Positions 44,312 through 53,107 of a stretch of DNA of 64,000 bases are shown here, one piece after another; the stretch's first letter is position 1, and each line of letters begins with the position of its first letter. Source of the DNA: Phytohabitans suffuscus (lineage in GTDB: Bacteria; Actinomycetota; Actinomycetes; Mycobacteriales; Micromonosporaceae); NCBI RefSeq assembly GCF_011764565.1, contig NZ_AP022871.1, positions 4,092,320-4,156,319 of the forward strand. The letters are read 5' to 3'. The notes beneath the pieces are model-generated. The model was given only the letters and a program-made list of their open reading frames with translations, made no database searches and was not told the DNA's origin. The position numbers were made by a program, and so were the translations under genes.

Positions 44312-45347
44312 CTAGAGCATCGAGATGTGTACGTGGTTCGTGTGGTCGCTGGAGGGGTCGCCGCCGGCGCCGCTGTAGGACTGCCAGCCGGTCGCGGGGG
44401 ACCAGAACTGGCGGTACCAGATGACGTACATGATCCCGAGGCGGTCGGCGTTGCGGACGAAGAAGGCGGCGAGGTTGTTGCCGTAGAGCTTGTCGTCGCC
44501 GGTCGCGTCGCCGCCGAAGCCGTTTCGCTCGGAGGAGAAGTCGCAGGCGCGGCCCTTCGGGTGCTCGTACGGTCCACCCGGGCGGAAGCAGTTGACGAAG
44601 CGCTTGAAGCCGAGCCGCTGGGTCTCCTGGAGCATGTGCAGCGTGCGCGGCGTGACGCAGCGGCCGGTCGTGGGGTCGTCGGCGCTGCAGCCCTGTGACG
44701 AGAAGCCGCCCGAGCTGTTGCGCGGGGCCGGGCGGGCCACCGGTGAGGTGGCGCTCACGAAACCGCCGGTCGCCTTGCCGCCGACGAGCTTGAGTGCCTT
44801 TTCCGCCTCGGACTTCTGCTTCGCCATGATGGTGAGCTGCTTCTGCTCCTCCTTGACCTCGGCGTCGATCGCGGCCTTCGCGCGGGTGGCCTGGTCGAGG
44901 GCGGCGTTGAGCTTGGCGAGCTTCGCGTTGTCACGGGCGGCGAGCAGGTCGAGGGCGGCCGCGCGCTCCAGGAACTCGTCCGAGGAGGAGCTGTTGAGCA
45001 GCATGCTCATCGCGCCGATGCGGCCGTTGCGGTAGGAGGTGACGACCACGAGCTCGATCTCGGGACCCATCGCCTTGACCGTCGCTTCGGCCCTTTCCAG
45101 CTCGAGCTGGAGTTGGAGCTGGCGGTTGCGCGACTTGGTGACGGCGTTGCGGGCGTCGATGTAGCCCTTGCTCGTCTCCGAGAGCACGTCCCGCAGCAGC
45201 GGGGTGCTCCCCTCGTCGCCGGGGTCGGGCTTGGGCGCCGCTGCCGCTCCGCCCGGCCCGAAGGCCACCCCGGAAAGCAACGCGGCCGCCGCGGCGACCA
45301 GGGCTACGGCCAGCGACCAGCGCCGGCGACGTACAGATGCCGTCATG
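44312..45347 (-). CDS. Secreted coiled-coil protein with C-terminal cell-wall peptidase-like domain
   Basis: A 345-residue exported protein. It has a signal peptide (SLAVALVAAAAALLSGVAFG to AAAAP), then a long charged coiled coil (~50-195: TKSRNRQLQLQLELERAEAT, LDQATRAKAAIDAEVKEEQK) like that of RipC-type hydrolases. The ~110-residue C-terminal domain has CFRPGGPYEHPKGRACDFS and DHTNHVHISML, the latter resembling M15/ARB_07466-like peptidases with His/Asp metal ligands. It probably binds or trims peptidoglycan. ATG 45347 has GGGAGG 9 bp upstream. A c-di-AMP riboswitch lies in its leader, consistent with control of wall hydrolases by that nucleotide. Confidence 0.85.
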
Positions 45348-45363
45348 CACAGTCCTCCCATAG

Positions 45364-45537
45364 GCCACCGGCCGGGTTAGCTGACGGGTTCGGGACGGAA
45401 GGATCCCTACCGCTGGCGCGGATTCACCCCAGTTACCTGGTTCCCCGACTCGCCCGTACGGGCGATTAGGCGGCGGTATACCGCCGGCACCGTGGGGGCA
45501 CCGTCGCGCGGCAGACCGCGGCAAAGCTTACCGGATC
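45364..45537 (-). ncRNA. Cyclic di-AMP riboswitch (ydaO/yuaA type)
   Basis: On the minus strand the leader shows the conserved elements of this class in order: GATCCGGTAAGC..., GGGGAACCAGGTAACTGGGG, GTGAATCCGCG, GGTAGGGATCCTTCCG, CCCGAACCCGTCAGCTAACC, then the ribosome site and the start of a wall-hydrolase-like gene at 45347. In actinobacteria this riboswitch precedes rpf and other peptidoglycan hydrolase genes, and ligand binding usually lowers expression. The match is by eye to remembered consensus segments; boundaries are approximate. Confidence 0.88.
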
Positions 45538-45628
45538 GACAGTGGACAACGGCAACGCTCTGACCAGGGAGAAAGCGCGCGAAAGCGTTAGTAGGCAACG
45601 ACGTTCGGTAATGGGTTGCGATGAGTGT

Positions 45629-47173
45629 CTAGGCGACGACGCGCGGTTCGCTCGCGGTGCCCTCGTTCCACAGTCGATCGAGGCCGGTGACGCAGTAGGT
45701 GTGCGGCGCCTCGCTCTTCGTAGCGTCGACCCATGTCGTGCCGCGCGTCGTGCCCACCAGCCGGGCCGCGTCGCCGTCGACCCGGTAGACCGCGTAGCTC
45801 GTCGCGCCGCCCTCCCAGCGCAGGCGCACGCCGCCGTCGACGCGGTCCGCCTCCACCTCGGGCGCGGCTGGGCGTTTCCCGGGCAGCTGTGACATCGCCG
45901 GCACGAGCGCGGGCTCGGCGTAGTGGGCCTCGGCGTAGCGTGACACGGCCCCGAGCCGGTCGGCCTTCACCTGCCGCGCGCTGAAGTGGACGCTGCCGGT
46001 CACCCGGTACTGGCGGTTGAGCGCCAGCTGCTTGTCGAGCTCGCCGGGGTGGCTCCAGGCGCCCTTCTGCCCGATGCGGTAGTCGGCCTGGCCGATGTAG
46101 AGCTGCACGGGGCTGTTCGCCACGAGCTCGGACCACCACGGCAGCAGCTTGGCGTAGTCGGCGATCGCGAAGCCGATGTGCCAGTAGAGCTGCGGCACGA
46201 TGTAGTCCACCCACCGCTCCCGCACCCACCGCCGGGTGTCCGCGTAGATCGCGTCGTAGCTCTGCAGGCCGCGGGTGGGTGAGCCGAGCGGGTCGGTCGA
46301 CTCGTTGCGCCAGATGCCGAACGGGCTGATGCCGAACTTCACCCACGGCTTGGCCGCCTTGATCCGCTCGTTCGTCTCGCGGACCAGCAGGTTGACGTTG
46401 TCGCGGCGCCAGTCGGCCTTGCTGGCGATGCCCCGGCCCTGCGCCTTGAACGTGGCCGTGTCGTCGAAGTCCTCGCCGCCGGACGGGTACGGGTAGAAGA
46501 AGTCGTCGAAGTGCACGCCGTCGAGGTCGTACCGGTTGACCGCGTCGAGGATCGAGTCCTCCACGAACGTGCGCGCCTCCGGGATGCCGGGGTCGTAGTA
46601 CAGCCGGCTGCCCTTGCCCTTCGCCGGGTAGGCCACCGCCCAGTCGGGGTGCGCGCGGAGCGGGTGGTCGGGCGGCAGCTCGGCGAAAACGCCCGATCGG
46701 TACGCCTTGTACGGGTTGAACCAGGCGTGGAACTCCATGTTGCGCGCGTGCGCCTCGGCGATCATGAAGGCCATCGGGTCCCACCCCGGCCCCTGGCCGT
46801 CCGCGCGCCCGGTCAGGTAGTACGACCACGGTGCATAGTCGGACTCCCAGAACGCGTCGCCGGCCGGGCGTACGTGCACGAAGACCGCGTTGTGCCCGCG
46901 CCGCTGGGCCAGGTCGAGCCAGTCGTTGTACTCCGTTTTGACCTGCTCCTCGGGCAGGCCGGGGCGGCTGGGCCAGTCGGTGTTGTTGACCGTGGTCAGC
47001 CACATGCCCCGAAGCTGGCGGGTGGCGGTCATCGGGTGGCCGGCGCAGGTGCTGGTGACGGCCGCGGGCTCGGGAGCGGCGCCCGGCCGGGACTGCCAGC
47101 GGGCGACAGCGACGGTGACGAGGACGACGGCCGCCAGCAGCACTGCCAGCTGGACCCGGGAGCGGTGGGCCAT
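45629..47173 (-). CDS. Family-10-like glycosyl hydrolase (GHL10/DUF187), exported
   Basis: A 514-residue protein with an N-terminal signal anchor (VQLAVLLAAVVLVTVAVARW) and a TIM-barrel GHL10 domain: QLRGMWLTTVNNTDWPS, AVFVHVRPAGDAFWESDYAP, MEFHAWFNPYKAY, YDLDGVHFDDFFYPYP and VKFGISPFGIWRNE. The last ~90 residues look like a fibronectin-III/beta-sandwich module (APEVEADRVDGGVRLRWEGG). Such proteins act on cell-wall or extracellular glycans; the precise bond is not known. ATG 47173 is chosen at the signal peptide; the upstream open frame overlaps the divergent gene's leader. Downstream, a weak AACGCT/AGCGTT dyad (45554-45589) may end transcription. Confidence 0.85.
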   Translation of the reverse strand: MAHRSRVQLAVLLAAVVLVTVAVARWQSRPGAAPEPAAVTSTCAGHPMTATRQLRGMWLTTVNNTDWPSRPGLPEEQVKTEYNDWLDLAQRRGHNAVFVHVRPAGDAFWESDYAPWSYYLTGRADGQGPGWDPMAFMIAEAHARNMEFHAWFNPYKAYRSGVFAELPPDHPLRAHPDWAVAYPAKGKGSRLYYDPGIPEARTFVEDSILDAVNRYDLDGVHFDDFFYPYPSGGEDFDDTATFKAQGRGIASKADWRRDNVNLLVRETNERIKAAKPWVKFGISPFGIWRNESTDPLGSPTRGLQSYDAIYADTRRWVRERWVDYIVPQLYWHIGFAIADYAKLLPWWSELVANSPVQLYIGQADYRIGQKGAWSHPGELDKQLALNRQYRVTGSVHFSARQVKADRLGAVSRYAEAHYAEPALVPAMSQLPGKRPAAPEVEADRVDGGVRLRWEGGATSYAVYRVDGDAARLVGTTRGTTWVDATKSEAPHTYCVTGLDRLWNEGTASEPRVVA

Positions 47174-47303
47174 CGCACCACTATGCCCTGAGCGCGGGGA
47201 AGGGCGAAACGGCATGTTCACGGCCGCCCACTCGGCGGTCCTGGCCGGCGGACCGCCGTTCGGTGGTTTTGCCGAGGTCAGCGGGCATGGCACGATCTTC
47301 GCC

Positions 47304-48632
47304 GTGTCTGTGACTCGCCGAACCGTCCTGGGTGCGGGCCTGGCTGCCGCCACCGCGGGGTTGGCTGGCTGCGGGCCGCAGCCTTCTTCCGCTACGTGGG
47401 CCGCTCCCGGTGACCCTGCGCCGTCGGGACCGCCGCCGTCGTCGCCGCCCTCCCAGTCCGCGTCGCCGTCGGCCTCCGCGTCCGCGTCTGGGTCCGCGTC
47501 GCCGTCCGGTAGCCCCCAGGACGAGAAGCTGACGGCCGCCCTCGAGCGCTTTCTCAAGCCGACCAAGGAAAACCCGAAGCATCCGACGTACGCCGGCGCG
47601 GTGGCCGTGGTCATGGTCGGCGGCAAGGTGAAGGCGCAGGTGGCGGTCGGCGACGCGCTGCGGTACGACGCCGGCCCGGTCGAGCTGCCGGCCGCCAGGC
47701 GCGTGCCCATGCACGCCGACTCGATCTTCGACCTGGCCTCGCTCACCAAGGTCTACACGGCGATCCTCACGCTGCGGCAGGTCGACAAGGGCAAGCTCGA
47801 CCTCTCCGCGCCGGTCGTCGACTACCTGCCCGACTTCACCGGCGCCGGCAAGTCCGCGGTCACCGTCCGCATGCTGCTGACCCACACGAGCGGCCTCCCG
47901 GTCGGCGCCACGGTGGCCGGCCTGCCCGACCTGGCCGCCAAGCGCAAGGCGGTACTGGCCACCCCGCTCGTCAAGGACGCCGTCCCGGGCACCGTCTTCC
48001 GCTACTCCAGCACCGGCCTGATGGTCGCGGCGCAGCTCGTGGAGAAGATCTCCGGGATGACCCTCGACCGCGCGCTGAAGGCCGAGCTGACCGGCCCGAT
48101 GGGGCTGCGCGACACCGGGTTCAAGCCGCTGGGCTGGGTGTCGGCCAAGGAACGCCTGGTGGCCACGGACGCCCGCTCGTCCCGCGGCCTGCTGCGCGGC
48201 GTGGTCCATGACGACGTCACCAACCAGATGGGCGGCGTGGCCGGCAGCGCCGGCATCTTCGCGACCGCACACGACGTGGCCGCCGTCGGCCAGCTGCTTC
48301 TGGACGGCGGCGGCTCCGTCCTGAAGTCGGCGACCGTGAAGGCGATGCTGGCGAACGCCAACGGCGGGCTGCCGGCCGTCGACGCCGAGCGGCCGGGACG
48401 CCCGTCCGACCACGGGCTGGGCGTGGTGCTGCGGCAGCCCTGGTTCATGGGGCGCCTTTCGACGCCGGCGACGTTCGGGCACACGGGCTTCACGGGTACC
48501 TCGCTGCTGGTCGAGCCGAAGCGGAAGCTGGTGCTGGCGCTGCTGACCAACCGCGCCCACCCCAACTGGTCCTGGGCCAACCCCGACCCGATGCGCGTGG
48601 CGATCGCCAACGTCGTGGCCGACATGCTCTGA
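47304..48632 (+). CDS. Beta-lactamase/D-Ala-D-Ala-peptidase-like serine hydrolase, lipoprotein
   Basis: A 442-residue class-C-beta-lactamase-family (S12) protein. The N-terminus has a twin-arginine-like TRRTVLGAG and a lipobox LAGC, so it should be a lipoprotein, followed by a Pro/Ser linker. Active-site motifs are SLTK (nucleophile Ser), YSST in place of YxN, and GHTGFTG, corresponding to the KTG box. Long Ser/Ala repeats lie at ~50-80. These proteins are usually esterases or peptidases of the cell envelope rather than antibiotic-resistance enzymes. GTG 47304 is the start; the frame is open upstream through the divergent gene. Confidence 0.85.
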   Translation: MSVTRRTVLGAGLAAATAGLAGCGPQPSSATWAAPGDPAPSGPPPSSPPSQSASPSASASASGSASPSGSPQDEKLTAALERFLKPTKENPKHPTYAGAVAVVMVGGKVKAQVAVGDALRYDAGPVELPAARRVPMHADSIFDLASLTKVYTAILTLRQVDKGKLDLSAPVVDYLPDFTGAGKSAVTVRMLLTHTSGLPVGATVAGLPDLAAKRKAVLATPLVKDAVPGTVFRYSSTGLMVAAQLVEKISGMTLDRALKAELTGPMGLRDTGFKPLGWVSAKERLVATDARSSRGLLRGVVHDDVTNQMGGVAGSAGIFATAHDVAAVGQLLLDGGGSVLKSATVKAMLANANGGLPAVDAERPGRPSDHGLGVVLRQPWFMGRLSTPATFGHTGFTGTSLLVEPKRKLVLALLTNRAHPNWSWANPDPMRVAIANVVADML

Positions 48633-48684
48633 CCGGGACCCCGGGGCGCCGCATGAGTCGGGGGAAGCCCCGTCGAGCGTGGCC

Positions 48685-49932
48685 TCACCCGCCAGCGGCT
48701 CCGACAGCGGCGACGCCGTCCTCCAGCCGGTCGACCATCCGCCGCCTTCCCGCCAGCGCGGTCAGCGCAACCGCCAGCCCGACCAGGCCGGTGGCGGCGA
48801 ACCCCCAGGCCGGCGAGGTCCGGTCCATGACGAATCCGGCCAGCGGCGCCCCCAGGGCGAGCCCGACGGTGATCGACGATCCGTGCAGGCCCGTCGCCAC
48901 CCCGCGCACCTCGGCCGGGACCATGCGGCTGATCACGTCCGCGGTCGCCGCCAGCGTGGGGGCGCACAGGGCGCCGGCCGGAAGCAGGGCGAGCGCGAGC
49001 AGCCACCACTGGTCGCCGCCCAGCCCGACCGGGATCGTGCAGGCGGCGAGCATCACCAGCAGTGCCACCGGTCCGGGCGGGTTGGCGACCGCGCCGTACG
49101 TGAAGCCGCCGGCCAGGGAGTACACCCCCCACAGGGCCAGAACCAGGGCGGTCCAGCCGACCTGGTCCGCGTCCCTCAGCACGGCCACCACGGCGACGTC
49201 GGTGCCGCCGAGCACGAGGGTGGTGGCCGCCGTGACCGCGAGCATGCCCACCAGGCGGGGGCTCAGCCAATGCCGCAAGGATGGTGGCGGACCCGCGGAC
49301 GTCTCCTCGGCCGCGGCCCGGATCAGCGGGTTGAGCACGTAGAACGCGGCTCCGGAGACGAGCACCGCGGCGGCCAGCGCGAGCATCGCCACCCGCGGGC
49401 CGGCGGTCGTGGCCAGCACGACCGCCACCGCGGGTCCGATCATGAACGACAGCTCGACCGCCATCGAGTCCAGCGCGTACGCCGAGCGGCGCCGTGCGGG
49501 CGGGACCATCGCCGCGATCGACTGCCGGACGACCGGAAACGCCGGCAGGCGCAGCATCCCGCCGGCGAACGCGACCGCCAGCAGGGCCGGGTACGGCAGC
49601 GTGGAGGCGACGGACCAGAAGGCGGTCTCGGCCACGGCCGTCAGCACCACGACCGGACGCAGGCCACGGCGGTCGAGGATCCGGCCCAGCAGGGCCGCCC
49701 CGAGCGCCGCCCCGATCGTGAACGCCGCCGCGACCAGGCCCGCCGCGGCGTAGCCCCCGTCCCGGTCGAGCACGACGTGCAGGGTCAGCAACACCGGGCC
49801 GGTGGCGCTGGGCACCCGCCCCAGCAGCCCGACGGCCAGCAGGGAGCGGATACCCGGCCGCGCCAGGACCTCACGGTAACGAGACAGGTTCACTTCGCCC
49901 ACTTGTCGCTTCTCGGCGGCCGCTGCCGCCAC
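48685..49932 (-). CDS. MFS transporter
   Basis: A protein of ~415 residues with about 12 membrane helices. Motif A-like GRILDRRGLRPVVVL and RLPAFPVVRQSIAAMVPPAR are seen in the N-half, and VPAEVRGVATGLHGSSITVG in the C-half; the cytoplasmic loop ends in SLRHWLSPRL. It fits general MFS exporters with unknown substrate. The start is uncertain: 49932 is the longest, and the GTG codons at VGEVNLSRYREVLARPG are plausible. It follows the DUF1996 gene by 12 bp on the same strand and is convergent with the serine hydrolase. Confidence 0.82.
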   Translation of the reverse strand: MAAAAAEKRQVGEVNLSRYREVLARPGIRSLLAVGLLGRVPSATGPVLLTLHVVLDRDGGYAAAGLVAAAFTIGAALGAALLGRILDRRGLRPVVVLTAVAETAFWSVASTLPYPALLAVAFAGGMLRLPAFPVVRQSIAAMVPPARRRSAYALDSMAVELSFMIGPAVAVVLATTAGPRVAMLALAAAVLVSGAAFYVLNPLIRAAAEETSAGPPPSLRHWLSPRLVGMLAVTAATTLVLGGTDVAVVAVLRDADQVGWTALVLALWGVYSLAGGFTYGAVANPPGPVALLVMLAACTIPVGLGGDQWWLLALALLPAGALCAPTLAATADVISRMVPAEVRGVATGLHGSSITVGLALGAPLAGFVMDRTSPAWGFAATGLVGLAVALTALAGRRRMVDRLEDGVAAVGAAGG

Positions 49933-49944
49933 CGACTATTCGGG

Positions 49945-51134
49945 CTACGGCTTGTGCTTGTCCACTCCGTACCCGTTGCACTGCCGGCCGCCGTTGATGC
50001 AGTGCTTGACCAGCTCGACGAGCCTGGCCTGATTCCACCCGTTCATGAAGTCGTAGTGGAAGGAGTAGCTGGCGCCGGAGGAGTACGACAGTCCGTCCGT
50101 GCGGCCCCGGAAAGCTTGTAGGCGATTTTGGACTGGAGCATCGGCAGCGCGACCGGGTGGCTCGACGGGCAGAGGCCGTCGACCGGGTAGGTCATGTGTG
50201 ACTTGTGGTCGGGTGTGTCGAGATGCACGCCGTCCCAGCAGCTCGGCGCCTTGTAGCGGACGACCAGCACGTTGCCCGACGGGCAGGAGGCGGGAATCTC
50301 CTGGGAGGCGCCCCGGCCGCAGCTCCACTCGCCGCCGAAGGCCGCCGCGTTCGGGGTGCGCATGTCGCCGACCAGCAACCGGAAGCCGGGTGGGAACGGG
50401 CGTACGGTGCGGTAGTCCTTCACACCGGACTTGTAGTAGAAGGTGACCGTACTGACCTCGACCGGTTGCCCGCCGCGCAGTAGCGTCGGAAACCAGTACG
50501 ACGCGGTGTCGCCCTTGTCCTCGCAGGAGCTGACCCCGGTCCGGACCAGCGACTCCGGTGTGGAGTACGCGTCGATGACGGTGTTGCCCACGAAGGTGTG
50601 GTTGTGCGAGGCGCCCGGCTTGCCGGGAAAGACGATCGGGTCGTCGTTGGCTCGCTTCGTCACCTTGCAGTTGGCGTGCATCTCGCGGTATTGCGCGAAT
50701 GGTGGTTTACCGGCAGGAGCCGGCAGCGGAGGGACCGGCTTGGGCAGGCGGATGTACTCACCGGGGGCCGGGGCGCCCGGTTTGCCGCTGGTCGCCGGCG
50801 AGCTGCTCGCCGCGCATCCGGTGTGCATCGCGTGCGCGCCGTTGGAGGGGCACGCCTCCTGGCTTGGCGTAGCGGTCGGGGCGGGTCTGGACGAAGCGTC
50901 TGTCTGGTGTGGTGTGTGCCGTTCCGGGGGTTCGTGCCGATCGGCCGTCCTCGTGTGGGCGGAGGCCCCACCGCCGTCCGATTCCGCCAGCACCGGCACA
51001 GCCGCGACGAGTGCGGCCACGGCGAGTGTGCCGAGCACGGCGGTCCGCCGGCGCACAATGCGGCGGCGGCTGGGTGGTCTCCGCTCCGCGGCGCCGGATA
51101 GCCTCAGCGGGCCGGCACCCCTGATTCCGCGCAT
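49945..51134 (-). CDS. Secreted DUF1996 protein (frameshifted)
   Basis: An exported protein with an N-terminal signal (RRTAVLGTLAVAALVAAVPVL), a Pro/Thr/Ser linker and a DUF1996 domain: REMHANCKVTKRANDDPIVF, GASHNHTFVGNTVIDAYSTP, DTASYWFPTLL and SCWDGVHLDTPDHKSHMTYP. The frame breaks at CCCC 50105-50108 (plus strand); one added base joins KLSGGRTDGLS to YSFHYDFMNGWNQARLVELV and the Cys-containing end. DUF1996 proteins are common in fungi and actinobacteria and often carry cellulose/wall-binding modules; activity unknown. ATG 51134 has GGAGGAG 7 bp upstream. Confidence 0.87.
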
Positions 51135-51160
51135 TGTTCCGCTCCTCCTCGCTGCGGTGA

Positions 51161-51177
51161 CGGAGGTCTCACCTCCG
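51161..51177. promoter_or_regulatory. Leader hairpin before the DUF1996 gene
   Basis: CGGAGGT (51161-51167) and ACCTCCG (51171-51177) form a perfect 7-bp stem with a 3-nt loop, ~27 nt upstream of the DUF1996 start on the minus strand. It may be an mRNA leader structure or a protein site. Confidence 0.4.
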
Positions 51178-51190
51178 CGGTTACCGGGGT

Positions 51191-51207
51191 GGGACGCTAG
51201 CGACGGC
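51191..51207 (-). promoter_or_regulatory. 17-bp box shared with the sigma-factor gene at 54005
   Basis: On the minus strand this reads GCCGTCGCTAGCGTCCC, matching 53948-53964 on the plus strand (GCCGTCGTTAGCGTCCC) at 16 of 17 positions. Each copy lies 41-57 bp upstream of a start codon. It may be a common -10 region or activator site. Confidence 0.4.
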
Positions 51208-51307
51208 TCCGCGCGCGGTCATGAGCCCAAAGGCCCAGAAGCACCGTTCGAAGTGGCCCAATCCGCCAGGCGCAGGTGGACAACCGGTGCGCGGTAGGCC
51301 ACGGCGT

Positions 51308-51335
51308 GAACCGGATCGTGCCCGCGTACGTTGTG
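51308..51335 (+). promoter_or_regulatory. SigL-type promoter motif for the transglycosylase/ricin gene
   Basis: TGAACC (51307-51312), 16-bp spacer, CGTTGTG (51329-51335), ~39 bp before the GTG at 51374. It matches four other sites in the cluster and the ECF SigL consensus I recall, TGAACC-N16-CGT. Confidence 0.65.
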
Positions 51336-51373
51336 ATGGCGTCCCCACGAGTGAGGTAAGGAGGCACGGAACC

Positions 51374-53107
51374 GTGCGAACCGCTTCTTCCCTGCGGGTG
51401 AGCCGTGCGTTTCGCCGGCTCCGCGACCGATCGGGCGGGCTGGGGCGCCGCACGGTGGCCACCATCCTGACGCTTTTCGTCGCCCTGCCGGCGGTGGTCG
51501 CCGGCATCGGGTGGAGCGTCTCCGCGGCGGTTGACGAAGACGTCGTCGGGCGCTCCGTCCCGGACCGCCAGCTGGCCGCGATCGTCACCGCCGCCAGTTC
51601 CTGCCCGATGCTGACCCCGGCCCGCCTCGCCGGCCAGCTGATGGCCGAGTCGGGGCTCGACTCCGCCGCCGCCCGCACGAAGTCAGGCGGGCGCGGCATC
51701 GCGGGTCTCGACGACGAAGACTGGAAGCGCTGGGCGCCGTGGCCGAACGCGGTTCGTACGGACAGCTCGGCCAACATCATCGCGCTCGCCCACCTCATGT
51801 GTGACCTCAGTGGACAGTTGCGGCTGGCGAATACCCGCGGCGACCGGTGGCGGCTCGCGCTCGCCGCGTACCGGACCGACCTGCCGGCGGTCAAAGACGG
51901 CGGTGGTATTCCCGACTCCGCCGGCGAATACGTCGACGAGGCCGTCGCGTACGCCAGCTACTACGCCAGGCAGCCGAAGTTCGGCGGACCCGGCGGGCAG
52001 CCGGCCCCGACCACGACGCCGGGCAACGCCAAGCCCCTGCCGGCCGAGTACGTCCAGCCCATTCTCGCCGCCGGCAAGGTGTGCCAACAGGTGACCCCGG
52101 CCGCCGTCGCCGCTCTGCTCATGGCGGCTTCCGAGTTCGAACCCAACCAGCTGGGCCGCAACGGCGAACGAGGTATCGCGCAGTTCCGGACCGACCTCTG
52201 GCAGCGCTACGGCCCGTCGAACGCCTCCCCGTGGGACCCCACCCCCGCCATCCGGGCGGTCGGGACGGCGCTCTGCACGCTGATCACCGAGCTGTCCGGT
52301 ATCAATGGCGACCCCTACGTCCTGGCCCTGTCCGCCTTCCGCATGGGACCGGACACGGTCCGCCAGGCGGGCGGCACGCCGGACGCCGCCACCCACGCGT
52401 TCCTCGGGAAAGTCTCGTACTACGTCCCCTACTACCAGCTCGACACCCGACTCACGGTCGCCCCCGCACCGCCGCCGCCGCCGACCGCGCCATCCCTGCC
52501 GGGCGTGACTCCGGCGCCCTCGGCGCCCACGCCGTCGCGGCCGATCGCGACACCGACCCCCGGCGTCACACGGCCGACGACCCGCGACAACCAGCCGCCC
52601 ATCAAGGCTGCGGATGCCGGCAACACCGTGACCTACGGTCCGTACTTCATCTACAACGCGGTCACCAAGCTCTGCGTCGACCTGCCCGGCACCGGTGCCG
52701 GCAAGGCTTCCGGCCCGGTGTACCAGCAGTGGTGCGTCAAGACCGAGCCGGACAACCAGGAGTGGACCTTCGTGCGGCGCGGCGTCGACGCCGCCGGATA
52801 CCAGCTCTACTGGATCCGCAACATCGACGACAACTACTGCCTCGACCCGCCGGGCACCGGGCCGGTGCCGGGTGACACCCTGATCAACGAGACGAAGTGC
52901 CACGACGTGGACAACCAGTACTTCCGCCTGGAGCCGCGGTTCGTGAGCGGGGGCTTCCAGTACTACTGGATCCGCAACGTCGTCTCCAACCTGTGCCTCG
53001 ACGTGCCCGGTGTCGCGGTCGCCAAGAACGTCCGCTTGGCGCTCTCCGCCTGCATCGAGGCACCCGACGACCAGCACTGGGCCCTTATCCAGAAATCGGA
53101 GTGGTAG
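51374..53107 (+). CDS. Secreted/membrane-anchored double lytic-transglycosylase-like protein with ricin-type lectin
   Basis: A 577-residue protein. A basic N-terminus and a single helix (~28-50, VATILTLFVALPAVVAGIGW) act as signal or anchor. Two SLT-like domains follow. The first (~75-200) keeps the catalytic glutamate at E92 (LMAESGLDSAAAR, then GGRGIAGL). The second (~235-370) aligns as LMAASEFEPNQLGR with Ala252 where the Glu should be, though GERGIAQFRTDLW is kept, so it is probably inactive. A Pro/Thr linker and an R-type beta-trefoil (~425-577) with three QxW-like repeats complete it. It should act on or bind peptidoglycan. GTG 51374 has AGGAGG 10 bp upstream. It overlaps the next gene by 7 bp. 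Confidence 0.85.
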   Translation: MRTASSLRVSRAFRRLRDRSGGLGRRTVATILTLFVALPAVVAGIGWSVSAAVDEDVVGRSVPDRQLAAIVTAASSCPMLTPARLAGQLMAESGLDSAAARTKSGGRGIAGLDDEDWKRWAPWPNAVRTDSSANIIALAHLMCDLSGQLRLANTRGDRWRLALAAYRTDLPAVKDGGGIPDSAGEYVDEAVAYASYYARQPKFGGPGGQPAPTTTPGNAKPLPAEYVQPILAAGKVCQQVTPAAVAALLMAASEFEPNQLGRNGERGIAQFRTDLWQRYGPSNASPWDPTPAIRAVGTALCTLITELSGINGDPYVLALSAFRMGPDTVRQAGGTPDAATHAFLGKVSYYVPYYQLDTRLTVAPAPPPPPTAPSLPGVTPAPSAPTPSRPIATPTPGVTRPTTRDNQPPIKAADAGNTVTYGPYFIYNAVTKLCVDLPGTGAGKASGPVYQQWCVKTEPDNQEWTFVRRGVDAAGYQLYWIRNIDDNYCLDPPGTGPVPGDTLINETKCHDVDNQYFRLEPRFVSGGFQYYWIRNVVSNLCLDVPGVAVAKNVRLALSACIEAPDDQHWALIQKSEW

